IMG/VR virus record: IMGVR_UViG_3300028592_000019
Location: 1-50,807 of that record
DNA length: 50,807 bases
Direction: 5' to 3' (one strand)
Origin: a virus
The translations under genes and the position numbers were made by a program. Shown here piece by piece: positions 14,395-22,168 of the stretch; the stretch's first letter is position 1, and each line of letters opens with the position of its first letter. Under the pieces are notes generated by a model. It was not told the origin of the DNA. It did no database searches and saw only the letters and a list, made by a program, of their open reading frames with translations.

Positions 14395-15993
14395 ATGACC
14401 GATTCACACTCAAGCAAACGCTCGGCAGTACGTCGGGTTCTGCTATTCGTTCCTGGCGCTCTGCTGGGATGGAGGGCCGCGAGCCTTCTGTACCAGAGCT
14501 CAATCGACGGTCGGTTGGCGCTTCCTGGTATCTACGACGACGCCGTGTACCTAACGGCTGGCCTGACATACGCCAAAGCCTGGGACAACGGCGGGTTGTT
14601 CGGAACGCTGGCATCTATTGCACAAAACCCGCCGCACGGCCCGTTCACAACGTTTCTGGCCATGGTGGCTTATCTGCTGCTCAACTACGCGATTTGGGCG
14701 CCGTACGCGTTCAGCGCGCTTTCTTTTATAGGCCTGTGGTACCTGCTTGCGGATAGATGGCCCGTCGCGGTCCAGATAGCTCTATCGGCAGCTGTAGGGG
14801 CAACCTACTGGTTTGAGTTGACGGTGGCGGCATATCACCCCGACCTTCTCATGGGCATGGCGTTAGCAGGCGCAGCCTATTTGATCTGCACCTCTCAAAT
14901 TGAGCGATGGACGTGGCGCGACATCACATTGATCGTCGCGCTGGTCTGCCTGGCCATGTTCACCAAGCCTGTTGGCTTTGCCATGATCGTCGTACTGACG
15001 GGAACGTCTGTTCTGGCAGCTAGCGCACTAGCGTTGCGGCGGAGGGCAGCGCCCACGGCGATCGCGTGGCAGTGGGCACGGCTTGGATCTTTGACGCTGA
15101 TAGTGCTTCTCCCGTTTCTCATCTGGCGCGGGCAAGCCCTGTTCGACTATTTCATGATGGCGGTGATCAATCACGAACATCCGGTTGGTTACTCACCCGG
15201 TTTCCAGCCGCTGGCATTTGCGGAACTGACTAGCACAGCGTTGGGCCTCACCGCGGCGCTCTGCCTCGGCCTGCTGTTGTTGTCGGCACTTGCTGTTGTG
15301 ATCCAACGTAGATTCAACGAACTCGGCGTTCTGGCGGCTCTTACTGTGACGCTCATTATCGCGTACGTGGTGCCTACAGCTTCACCCGTGAAGCAGTTCT
15401 ACTTTGGGGGTGTAATCTATGCCCTGATCGTTCTTATTGGAGGGTATTCAGGATCCATTCTGTACCGCTCAGCGGCGCACAGAAGCTGGATTTTTGCGGC
15501 CCTCCCAGCGGCAGTTATAGCTGTGCTGGGGATATATTCCTCCAAGATAAACGTGGTCCGGTATCCCGAAGAGGAAATTCTCCGTGCGCGGTCATGGCTC
15601 GAAGCGGGAATTGCCGCGATTGAAGCGCGCGCACCTCTTTCAACCATCTACATGTCTGAAGTTACGCCGGTCCCATCCGAGGCCATTATGTTCGAACTAA
15701 TCCGACGCGATATTCCGGTGCCGCAAATCCTGGTCGGCGTGTGGGAGACGTCAGTCGACGGGCATCTGCAGAAGATCGAGCAAGCTCAACTGGCATTCAT
15801 GCAGGACAACGCTTCTAGAGCTGCGCATGATACCGAATTCCCCGGCGACCAATTCCTTGACCAAGTCATCGAGCGACTCAGAAACAGCGCAGACGCATCA
15901 CTGCTGAGTGCTACTCCGTCATATCGCGGCACATACTCGATATTTGAGTTGCACGGTGCTAGTCAGAATACCGAAACAGGAGCAACACAGTGA
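14395..15993 (+). CDS. Polytopic GT-C-like glycosyltransferase (probable lysogenic conversion gene)
   Basis: A 532-aa integral membrane protein with about ten hydrophobic helices and a soluble C-terminal part from about residue 400. In the first long loop, Gly-Ile-Tyr-Asp-Asp-Ala-Val-Tyr (about 45-52) gives the acidic pair typical of GT-C enzymes that use lipid-linked sugars, as in GT39/GT83 and phage Gtr conversion proteins. Base composition is lower in GC than the neighbouring tail genes. The position between tail fibre and lysis genes, on the opposite strand, suggests a moron that alters surface glycans and blocks adsorption of related phages. The substrate cannot be told. Confidence 0.7.
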   Translation: MTDSHSSKRSAVRRVLLFVPGALLGWRAASLLYQSSIDGRLALPGIYDDAVYLTAGLTYAKAWDNGGLFGTLASIAQNPPHGPFTTFLAMVAYLLLNYAIWAPYAFSALSFIGLWYLLADRWPVAVQIALSAAVGATYWFELTVAAYHPDLLMGMALAGAAYLICTSQIERWTWRDITLIVALVCLAMFTKPVGFAMIVVLTGTSVLAASALALRRRAAPTAIAWQWARLGSLTLIVLLPFLIWRGQALFDYFMMAVINHEHPVGYSPGFQPLAFAELTSTALGLTAALCLGLLLLSALAVVIQRRFNELGVLAALTVTLIIAYVVPTASPVKQFYFGGVIYALIVLIGGYSGSILYRSAAHRSWIFAALPAAVIAVLGIYSSKINVVRYPEEEILRARSWLEAGIAAIEARAPLSTIYMSEVTPVPSEAIMFELIRRDIPVPQILVGVWETSVDGHLQKIEQAQLAFMQDNASRAAHDTEFPGDQFLDQVIERLRNSADASLLSATPSYRGTYSIFELHGASQNTETGATQ

Positions 15994-16316
15994 GCCCCGA
16001 TAGCTTCGAAGCAACCGTCCGTTTCATCCGTGATGACGACGGCTCTTATCGAATTGATCCCGCCAGTGTCGACAGAGTGGTTCCCTGTAAAGATAAGGGG
16101 TGGGAACTACCTTTGTTTGTGGAGCGACACATCCGGACGATCCTCCTTGTCCTAGTCCTAATCGCTATCGGCTTTCCAACGTTTCTATGGGCCGTTTTCG
16201 ACATGGTGCCGGCCCCAGCTTCCTGCAACGGGATGCTCAATACCTCTTGCGATGACGGGGTGAGGTGGTTTCACAACTTCTCCGAATGGAAAGACAAACC
16301 GTTCCGGTGGTCCTAA
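15990..16316 (+). CDS. Single-pass membrane protein of the conversion cassette
   Basis: A 108-aa protein with GTG start in a GTGA overlap with the glycosyltransferase-like gene. One strong transmembrane helix at about 49-70, with a soluble N-terminal part and a C-terminal part containing two Cys (about 79 and 86). The coupling suggests a partner of the upstream enzyme. Confidence 0.72.
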   Translation: MSPDSFEATVRFIRDDDGSYRIDPASVDRVVPCKDKGWELPLFVERHIRTILLVLVLIAIGFPTFLWAVFDMVPAPASCNGMLNTSCDDGVRWFHNFSEWKDKPFRWS

Positions 16317-16346
16317 CCGTCGGAACGACGATCCAGAAGGCACAGC

Positions 16347-16532
16347 ATGCGCATATTTCGTAAGATCGAGGCATTCGTTGCAGGCCGTCTGAATTTGGAT
16401 CAGTGGCATGTGTCTACTGAAGGCGACCGCTTCGTTGAGAAGCGATACAACAGAGACACGTTGAGCTGGGAAACACGGCCTTTATCACCAGAGGCTGAGG
16501 AACAAGCCTACGCCATGTGGAGCATCCGCTAG
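16347..16532 (+). CDS. Small protein related to the 14140 gene
   Basis: A 61-aa protein closing the plus-strand cassette, converging with the tail fibre gene (4-bp overlap). It shares the Trp-Glu-x-Arg plus acidic helix ending of the 14140 protein. Unknown function. Confidence 0.68.
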   Translation: MRIFRKIEAFVAGRLNLDQWHVSTEGDRFVEKRYNRDTLSWETRPLSPEAEEQAYAMWSIR

Positions 16533-17506
16533 TCGATAAGGCCCTGCGCTGACGCAAAGCCAGCAACTGTTCCGGGCAGGAATGTCGATGGGTCCCCGCC
16601 GCCATTTTGTGTGTCTATGTGCGCGAAACTGGTGATGTTGTAGCGGGGCCCTGTGACGGAGCCTTTGTTCACGAATGTTGCGCCGCCCACCAACACTAGC
16701 GCACCCTGCGTTGCAGCGATGTACGCATAAACGAATGATGGCGAGTTCAGGAAAGTGACGGGAATACTCTCCTGCACATAGGTGGCCTTGGTGTAGACAA
16801 AGGCATGACGCTCTGCGTTGCCGGAAATGGTAATGCCGTCCGTCGAGCAATAAACGAACGCGTCATGCCCCACGTAAATCTGCATAAGGCCGCATGACCC
16901 GAAATTCACGCGATCAAGCAGCACGGTAGTGCCGCCGCCGAGAATGCGCATTCCAATACTGGTGGACTGAACTTTGAAGCCGGCCAGGGTCATCTTAACG
17001 AGAGAACCGAACCCATTGGCCGCGCCAATATCGATCGGTATGCCGCTTGCGGGCGTAAAGACCACGTTGGCAGGGTTTGCCAAGTTACCCTCAATGACAA
17101 CAGAGGCGCAGCCCTGGGCACCAACCGGCATTCGATTAGTCGCAAAACCTTCATAGGCGCCATCGCCGATCTTGAACTTCACGGTGTAGCCCGCGAGGTC
17201 GACATGGTCGCAAACGAAATTGTAGGCAGCCTGCAGCGTCCGGAAGGCGCCGGCAGAATTGTTGGTCAACCCGTCGTTGGCGTCATTGCCGTCGAGGCGG
17301 ATATAATAGGTGCGCGCGCCAGTGAGCCGCTCGCGCTGACCTTCCAGTGCCTGATCCGCCACGCTTCGCGCAGATGCGGTATCCTCGACCATCTCGTCGA
17401 GAAGCTGAATGATCTCGGCCTTTTCCGGCTGATGATTGCCGCTTTCCGGAACGCCGTCGGTTTCATAGCGGCGATATACAATGCTAGGCGGTACCGTGAT
17501 GGGCAT
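16529..17506 (-). CDS. Tail fibre/tailspike-like protein with beta-helix region
   Basis: A 325-aa protein. Residues 1-65 are a helical, probably trimer-forming N-terminal part; from about 66 (Thr-Tyr-Tyr-Ile-Arg-Leu-Asp-Gly-Asn-Asp-Ala-Asn-Asp-Gly) comes the usual entry to a pectate-lyase-like right-handed beta helix, with repeating short strands to the C-terminus. Last gene of the minus-strand late block; probably receptor binding or glycan contact. Confidence 0.8.
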   Translation of the reverse strand: MPITVPPSIVYRRYETDGVPESGNHQPEKAEIIQLLDEMVEDTASARSVADQALEGQRERLTGARTYYIRLDGNDANDGLTNNSAGAFRTLQAAYNFVCDHVDLAGYTVKFKIGDGAYEGFATNRMPVGAQGCASVVIEGNLANPANVVFTPASGIPIDIGAANGFGSLVKMTLAGFKVQSTSIGMRILGGGTTVLLDRVNFGSCGLMQIYVGHDAFVYCSTDGITISGNAERHAFVYTKATYVQESIPVTFLNSPSFVYAYIAATQGALVLVGGATFVNKGSVTGPRYNITSFAHIDTQNGGGDPSTFLPGTVAGFASAQGLID

Positions 17507-17544
17507 CGCTGAACTCCAATAATGAAGGGAGGCTAGGCGGCGCG

Positions 17545-18066
17545 CTAGATCACGTGGCCGCAGAAGAAGGTTGATCCGGTCCCGCCGCTGATTGTCGCTG
17601 AGCCGCCGCCTGTTTCGAGATGGAAGACGTAGACCTCGTAGTAATCCGTCCCGTTCGCATCATCGATGAAGGTTAGAGGGAGATGCACTTCGCGGTTCGA
17701 CGGGCGATCACAGCGGCTGCGGGCAAGCTCGGTGCCATTCTTGTAGATCGCGGTAATGATCGTCGGGCAGTCGTTGGCATTGGCCACGAAATGCGCCGCT
17801 GCGGAGAGCAGCACTTTGCCGGCTGGCGGCGTCCACTTGTCGGAACCGAAGAGGTTCCCGACGTCGAAAGCCTCAGTCGACCAGGTCAGCTTGGTGAAGG
17901 CGTTGTAGGCCACGCCCGTCTGGTTGGTGCCGTTCTTGTGGACGCGAAAAGTCGGCCGCGCGTATAGCTCGTCGAAGTTCGCATTTATCTTCTGGAACGC
18001 TGTGCGCGCTGGGTCGCCCGTGCCGTCGTTGGCGGTAGTGCCGACTGCAACTGTCTGCTTTGCCAT
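17545..18066 (-). CDS. Tail fibre protein with C1q/TNF-like domain
   Basis: A 173-aa protein. The N-terminal Gly-Thr-Thr-Ala-Asn-Asp-Gly-Thr-Gly-Asp with Ala-Phe-Gln-Lys-Ile-Asn-Ala-Asn-Phe-Asp-Glu-Leu-Tyr is a common phage fibre attachment motif. From about residue 45 the pattern of aromatic strands with Trp-Thr-Pro-Pro-Ala-Gly-Lys-Val resembles C1q-like jelly rolls. It shares one base with the tail tip gene's stop. Confidence 0.78.
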   Translation of the reverse strand: MAKQTVAVGTTANDGTGDPARTAFQKINANFDELYARPTFRVHKNGTNQTGVAYNAFTKLTWSTEAFDVGNLFGSDKWTPPAGKVLLSAAAHFVANANDCPTIITAIYKNGTELARSRCDRPSNREVHLPLTFIDDANGTDYYEVYVFHLETGGGSATISGGTGSTFFCGHVI

Positions 18067-20183
18067 TACATTTCGTCCGCGGTGTAGCCGGTCGTGTCGG
18101 CTTTGATGAGGGAGTTATCGCCGCGGAATTCGGTCGGGGTGACCGCCGGGCCGGTAGCAACGGGAGAAGCCGCGACACCAGAGGAGTTGATTGCGACGAT
18201 GAAGCCGTACCGCAACCCTACGCCGAGCCCGCTGATGGTCCGACTATCCGGAGCGTTCGGAGCGCCGTATTCCGTGGCCGCCAACGTGGCGCCGACAAAG
18301 GTGTTGCTGGTGTTCCAATATAGGCGAGATCCCGCGTAGTTCGGGCTGTTCGGTGCGGTCCAGAAGTAGTTGATAACGCCGTCGCCACCCGTCGCACTGA
18401 CGGCCACCACTGGGCCCGGAGCGACAGGATCGGCCACGACTACCAAAGTTTGGTAGTCAGTCCATTCCGAGGGCGTGCCGGCTGACCAGGTCCTGGCGCG
18501 GAAGTCAAAGGACACGCCATCAGTCAAATAAAGGCTACGAACCTCCAACTCCCCGGAGGCGCCGAGGCGTTGCTGAGCCGCCCCCCCTGCTGTTGGCTTC
18601 CATTCCAGCTCGTACTGGAAGTTCTCATTCTGAAAGTCGAAAGTACCGATGGCGAATGCGGCCGTTGCGCCACCAGAGATAACTTCGGTGTCGATCATGA
18701 CTTCGAAGTTGAGGGGCACAGGGACTTCCTGGCGCTCTACTGGGTTGACGTTGTACCCTGGGACGCCCTCTTCCAATGATGCGCTGAAAGCGTAGAGGGT
18801 CGGCGGAACGACGATGCCTTCGAATTGCACAGTGAGGTTCCGAAGAGATCGGACTGGACGCCCCGTGACCTCAATAATGTCCATGCTCAGTCGTGGGGGA
18901 TAATGGACCCTGATGAACCGGCGATAGGGAATAGGCTTGTCCGGATCATAGTGCGCCGTGATGGTTACTCGTGGTGCATTGGCCCGGATGTAGGCGAGCT
19001 TTTGCATGCGGGCGATATGGTTGTGAGACTGGACACACTGGTTATCGACGGTCTTGGTGCGCTCGTCGTCGGTCGGATAAGGAATGCCATAGATCGCGGC
19101 ATCCGTTGTGTTGAAGCCCTTCTCCGGATCGCTGTACCGACCGCGCACAGCCAGAGTGCTGGTGTTCAGGCGCTTGTTTGGATCATAGCTTACAGCAACG
19201 ATATCGTTGGCCGTGAGCAGAATGTCCGGCTCGACAAGAGATCCAGCGTGAACGCCGACCTTGCCGTCTGGCCGCTCGTAGAGCACCATATCGGCCGCCT
19301 GATCCATGATCCGTCCGACTTCCACTGGGTCATTGTTGGCGCGGAACCAGAAGCCACCGTGATAGCGGTTCTCCACCACGCCCAGCCGGTTAGTAACGCC
19401 TTGGTCGCAGACGTTGGCCGCGTTGATCCAGTCCGGCATGTAAACGTCGTTCAGGGTAAGCTTGCCGCCGACAGGGTGCGTCAGGTGCCAAAGCCGAAAG
19501 AGCGCGATATTGCGCGTGTAGCCATAGGTGCCAGTCCGAGGATCATAGATGCGGTTATGTCCCTCGATCACGGCCGAATGCGATGGCATGCCGTGCGGAT
19601 AGACCGTCTGTAGTTCTTCAGTCGGGACCGAGCCGACATACATAAACACACTGGCCAGACCGTCGCCCCTGTGATCGTTGGACCAGATGTCGGGGAAGGC
19701 GTCGACCACCGTGGCATATGCCGAGGACAGATCAGCGCCGAGGCGCTCTTGAAGGGAAACCCGGTTCGTCAGCCTCTCGGGCGAGGTGATCACGCCGTCC
19801 ACGATCGTGACCGGCTCGTCGTGAAGGTAATGCACGAGGAATGCATGGATCGAATGCGCCGCCGTCACCATGATATGGTAGGCGATGCCGTTCCGCTCCT
19901 CGAGAAAAACGTAGTCTCCGGCCTTCTTCGTCTTGCCCAGGACATAGACGAGCGGAGGCACGGTCTGCTTGAGATTGTATTTTCCGTCTTCAGGCTTCGG
20001 GGCGCCCGGTTTCGGCGGCGCAAAGGCCTGAGAGACGAGATAAGCCGCGCCGGCGAGCAACAGATACGACGCACCAAGCGCAATAGCGCCCACCGACGCG
20101 CCGAAGGCGAGCGTCGGCAGCCCAACGGCGAGCAGCGCATTGGAAATCCACGGCACAAGGACCGTGGCCAGAGCTTGAGGCAT
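18066..20183 (-). CDS. Tail tip / host-specificity protein (J-like)
   Basis: A 705-aa protein. Two hydrophobic N-terminal segments (about 8-55, Ala/Gly-rich), then a large central part with Tyr-Val-Leu-Gly-Lys and Tyr-His-Ile-Met-Val-Thr-Ala-Ala-His typical of central tail tip proteins of alphaproteobacterial siphophages, and a C-terminal fibronectin type III-like domain (about 595-690). It would close the tube and carry the fibres encoded downstream. Confidence 0.85.
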   Translation of the reverse strand: MPQALATVLVPWISNALLAVGLPTLAFGASVGAIALGASYLLLAGAAYLVSQAFAPPKPGAPKPEDGKYNLKQTVPPLVYVLGKTKKAGDYVFLEERNGIAYHIMVTAAHSIHAFLVHYLHDEPVTIVDGVITSPERLTNRVSLQERLGADLSSAYATVVDAFPDIWSNDHRGDGLASVFMYVGSVPTEELQTVYPHGMPSHSAVIEGHNRIYDPRTGTYGYTRNIALFRLWHLTHPVGGKLTLNDVYMPDWINAANVCDQGVTNRLGVVENRYHGGFWFRANNDPVEVGRIMDQAADMVLYERPDGKVGVHAGSLVEPDILLTANDIVAVSYDPNKRLNTSTLAVRGRYSDPEKGFNTTDAAIYGIPYPTDDERTKTVDNQCVQSHNHIARMQKLAYIRANAPRVTITAHYDPDKPIPYRRFIRVHYPPRLSMDIIEVTGRPVRSLRNLTVQFEGIVVPPTLYAFSASLEEGVPGYNVNPVERQEVPVPLNFEVMIDTEVISGGATAAFAIGTFDFQNENFQYELEWKPTAGGAAQQRLGASGELEVRSLYLTDGVSFDFRARTWSAGTPSEWTDYQTLVVVADPVAPGPVVAVSATGGDGVINYFWTAPNSPNYAGSRLYWNTSNTFVGATLAATEYGAPNAPDSRTISGLGVGLRYGFIVAINSSGVAASPVATGPAVTPTEFRGDNSLIKADTTGYTADEM

Positions 20184-20201
20184 TGCGATGTTCCGAGAGG
20201 T

Positions 20202-20726
20202 CTAAACGCGCCACATGGCGAGGGGACGGGCCGCGAATGGCACCCAACGGGCGGCGTTGCCGTCGCCCCATTTCACGAGCCAGCGAAAGCCCTGCCAGAT
20301 AGCAGACCATTGCCGACGTTCATCGTGTTTAGCACCGACAACTGCGATGCAGCCGAATTCCGGCTCAAGGACAGGCGAAAGCCCTATGGCCGACGCACAG
20401 GCACCAATATGAGCGATAAGCCCGCCACGGCGCTCCAGCAGCGCCCTGGATGATGCTTCGCTGTCATAGGCCCCGCGCCACTCAGCGCCGGGGTCTGGAT
20501 ATCCGTTCAGGGCCACCCAGGAGGCCACATCGAGCGAGCAATCAGACTGCCCCCAAACATGTGGCGTGCAGGTGAGGGTAAAGTTCTCCAGCCGAGCCAT
20601 GCGCTCAACAAGACCAGCCTCGGCATGGTGACGGCGAATGGCTTTGACCGCCCATGAGGACATAGCGGGGCGATATTCCGCGGCCTCGATTAGCGCGCGA
20701 GTGTCGTGCCGGGTCCAGTTGCTCAC
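20202..20726 (-). CDS. Tail assembly protein, DUF6950/NlpC-like
   Basis: GTG 20726 in a GTGA overlap gives 174 aa. Trp-Gly-Gln-Ser-Asp-Cys-Ser-Leu-Asp-Val-Ala near residue 60 and Trp-Arg-Gly-Ala-Tyr-Asp-Ser near 80 match the small NlpC/P60-like family set beside the tail tip gene in many alphaproteobacterial phages. The Cys could be a peptidase nucleophile, but the later conserved His is not obvious. Confidence 0.78.
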   Translation of the reverse strand: MSNWTRHDTRALIEAAEYRPAMSSWAVKAIRRHHAEAGLVERMARLENFTLTCTPHVWGQSDCSLDVASWVALNGYPDPGAEWRGAYDSEASSRALLERRGGLIAHIGACASAIGLSPVLEPEFGCIAVVGAKHDERRQWSAIWQGFRWLVKWGDGNAARWVPFAARPLAMWRV

Positions 20727-20878
20727 CGCCGACGCTCGATCCTGTCGGCCAGCGCCACCATGATCAGGCAAAGGCTGATCTGGACCAGAAGCTGCCAAAT
20801 TGGATCTGTCGGTTGTCGCAAAAACAAGGGGGCCAAGACGGCCACGAAGACCACCCAGCAGAAGGTGTCGCTATCCAT
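20723..20878 (-). CDS. Small membrane protein in the tail operon
   Basis: A 51-aa ORF between two tail genes. ATG 20878; the stop overlaps the next GTG. Two hydrophobic stretches (about 6-20 and 30-44) split by Arg-Gln-Pro-Thr-Asp-Pro, and a basic end. No family recognised. It fills the only gap in the coupled chain, which supports it being real. Confidence 0.65.
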   Translation of the reverse strand: MDSDTFCWVVFVAVLAPLFLRQPTDPIWQLLVQISLCLIMVALADRIERRR

Positions 20879-20885
20879 GATTTCC

Positions 20886-21455
20886 TCAGCTAAATCGCGG
20901 CCAGACGATCACGGCGTCGATGAGTCGATAGACACGTTCGGCTATCCGATCGAGCGCAGCCGTGGGATTGAGCACCTTGGCTCGGGCCTTTTGATCGACG
21001 TCGGACAGCACTGCCCCGCTGGTTAGGGTGCGCAGCGAGAAGCGGTTGACCACTTCCAGAACAATAGTGGAAACCACCTGATCGCCCTGCACCGCATCGT
21101 CGCTCGGCATATTGTCGATAGTGCCGGTGAATCCGACTTCAGCCGCACCGATAGGCTGATCCCATTCGTCACACGGCTGCAGGAGCAATTGGACTGTCGC
21201 GCCGATGACTTCGCCGGCATCCAGTTCCTCATAAGCAAGGTCCGTAATGCTGGTGTCGACGCCGGAAAGCGACAGCATCAGCGTTGCTGCCTCACCATTC
21301 ATCGCGCTTTCGATCTGGTCGAGGCCGTCATTCAGGCGAGCGCCGACCCAGACCTCGCCATCGGCATCGAGGACCGGCCCCGCCCCATCCCAAAACCGCA
21401 TGGTCTTCGATGGGAAATCGATCCGGACGAGGATGCGCAGTGACTTGATCGCCAT
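20886..21455 (-). CDS. Tail protein (distal tail / tip complex)
   Basis: ATG 21455 with GGAGG six bases upstream; 189 aa (a GTG one codon earlier is possible). Mostly beta, with Val-Arg-Ile-Asp-Phe, Arg-Phe-Trp-Asp-Gly-Ala-Gly and Glu-Val-Trp-Val-Gly-Ala near the start. Order after the tape measure and before the tip places it in the distal tail. Confidence 0.75.
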   Translation of the reverse strand: MAIKSLRILVRIDFPSKTMRFWDGAGPVLDADGEVWVGARLNDGLDQIESAMNGEAATLMLSLSGVDTSITDLAYEELDAGEVIGATVQLLLQPCDEWDQPIGAAEVGFTGTIDNMPSDDAVQGDQVVSTIVLEVVNRFSLRTLTSGAVLSDVDQKARAKVLNPTAALDRIAERVYRLIDAVIVWPRFS

Positions 21456-22168
21456 CACACACCTCCTGTGGCCAGATTATTCCAATAGTCGACAGCTTCG
21501 ACAAACTCGACCGACGCCGCATCAATTTCGACGTTCGAGAGTGCGAGATCCATTCCGCGATCATCAACCAGACGGCACAGGCACGTCGGGCGATCCGCCT
21601 CAAGCTGGGCATCAACAGGGATGGCTTTTCGGATGGCCGGGAACACCGGCACCTGGAAGGTGTCGTCGTCGACCTGCTGAATGATGGGGCCGGTCTCATA
21701 CAGCGCGTGCTGGTAGCTGAAACGAATGCCGACAGGAGAACTAGCGCTCACCAGTTGGATTGTTATGACCGTAGCCGCGAGCGGGGCAAATGTCGCCATG
21801 CGGACATCGATGGCCCCTTGGCTGTAGCTCGTGCCATCGTCAAAGGTCGTCTCATCGTCGTGCGGTGAATAGACCAAGGGCTCACGATGTCCGGAGGGAT
21901 ACGGCGCGCTGTCGAAAGACCAGGCAGGAACGGTCACAAGTCCCGCCCTGCCCCCCAATTGGGTTCGAATGGCATTCCACGTGCGGCGCATCGCGGGCTT
22001 GTATACGGTCACATCTGACAGCGTAATCCGCCAGAATCCACGGTCGGTGCGAGCCGTCGGTTCGATGCCGCCCAGAGAGCGCCCGCCCGACCGCGTGAAG
22101 GGCACCATCGACGCAGTTGCCTTGGCCGGGCGGAGCAGCTTCGTCGGCCAATGGATGTAGTCTGCCAT
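21455..22168 (-). CDS. Distal tail protein
   Basis: ATG 22168 in a TGATG overlap with the tape measure gene; 237 aa. Beta-rich, with Arg-Thr-Asp-Arg-Gly-Phe-Trp-Arg-Ile-Thr-Leu and Trp-Asn-Ala-Ile-Arg. The gene position directly after the tape measure is that of the Dit-type protein in siphophages. Confidence 0.72.
   Translation of the reverse strand: MADYIHWPTKLLRPAKATASMVPFTRSGGRSLGGIEPTARTDRGFWRITLSDVTVYKPAMRRTWNAIRTQLGGRAGLVTVPAWSFDSAPYPSGHREPLVYSPHDDETTFDDGTSYSQGAIDVRMATFAPLAATVITIQLVSASSPVGIRFSYQHALYETGPIIQQVDDDTFQVPVFPAIRKAIPVDAQLEADRPTCLCRLVDDRGMDLALSNVEIDAASVEFVEAVDYWNNLATGGV

Noticed and set aside
18825-20453. Long plus-strand open frames (262 and 260 codons) opposite the tail tip gene
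   Set aside because: Shadows of a high-GC gene; no ribosome sites and no protein-like motifs.
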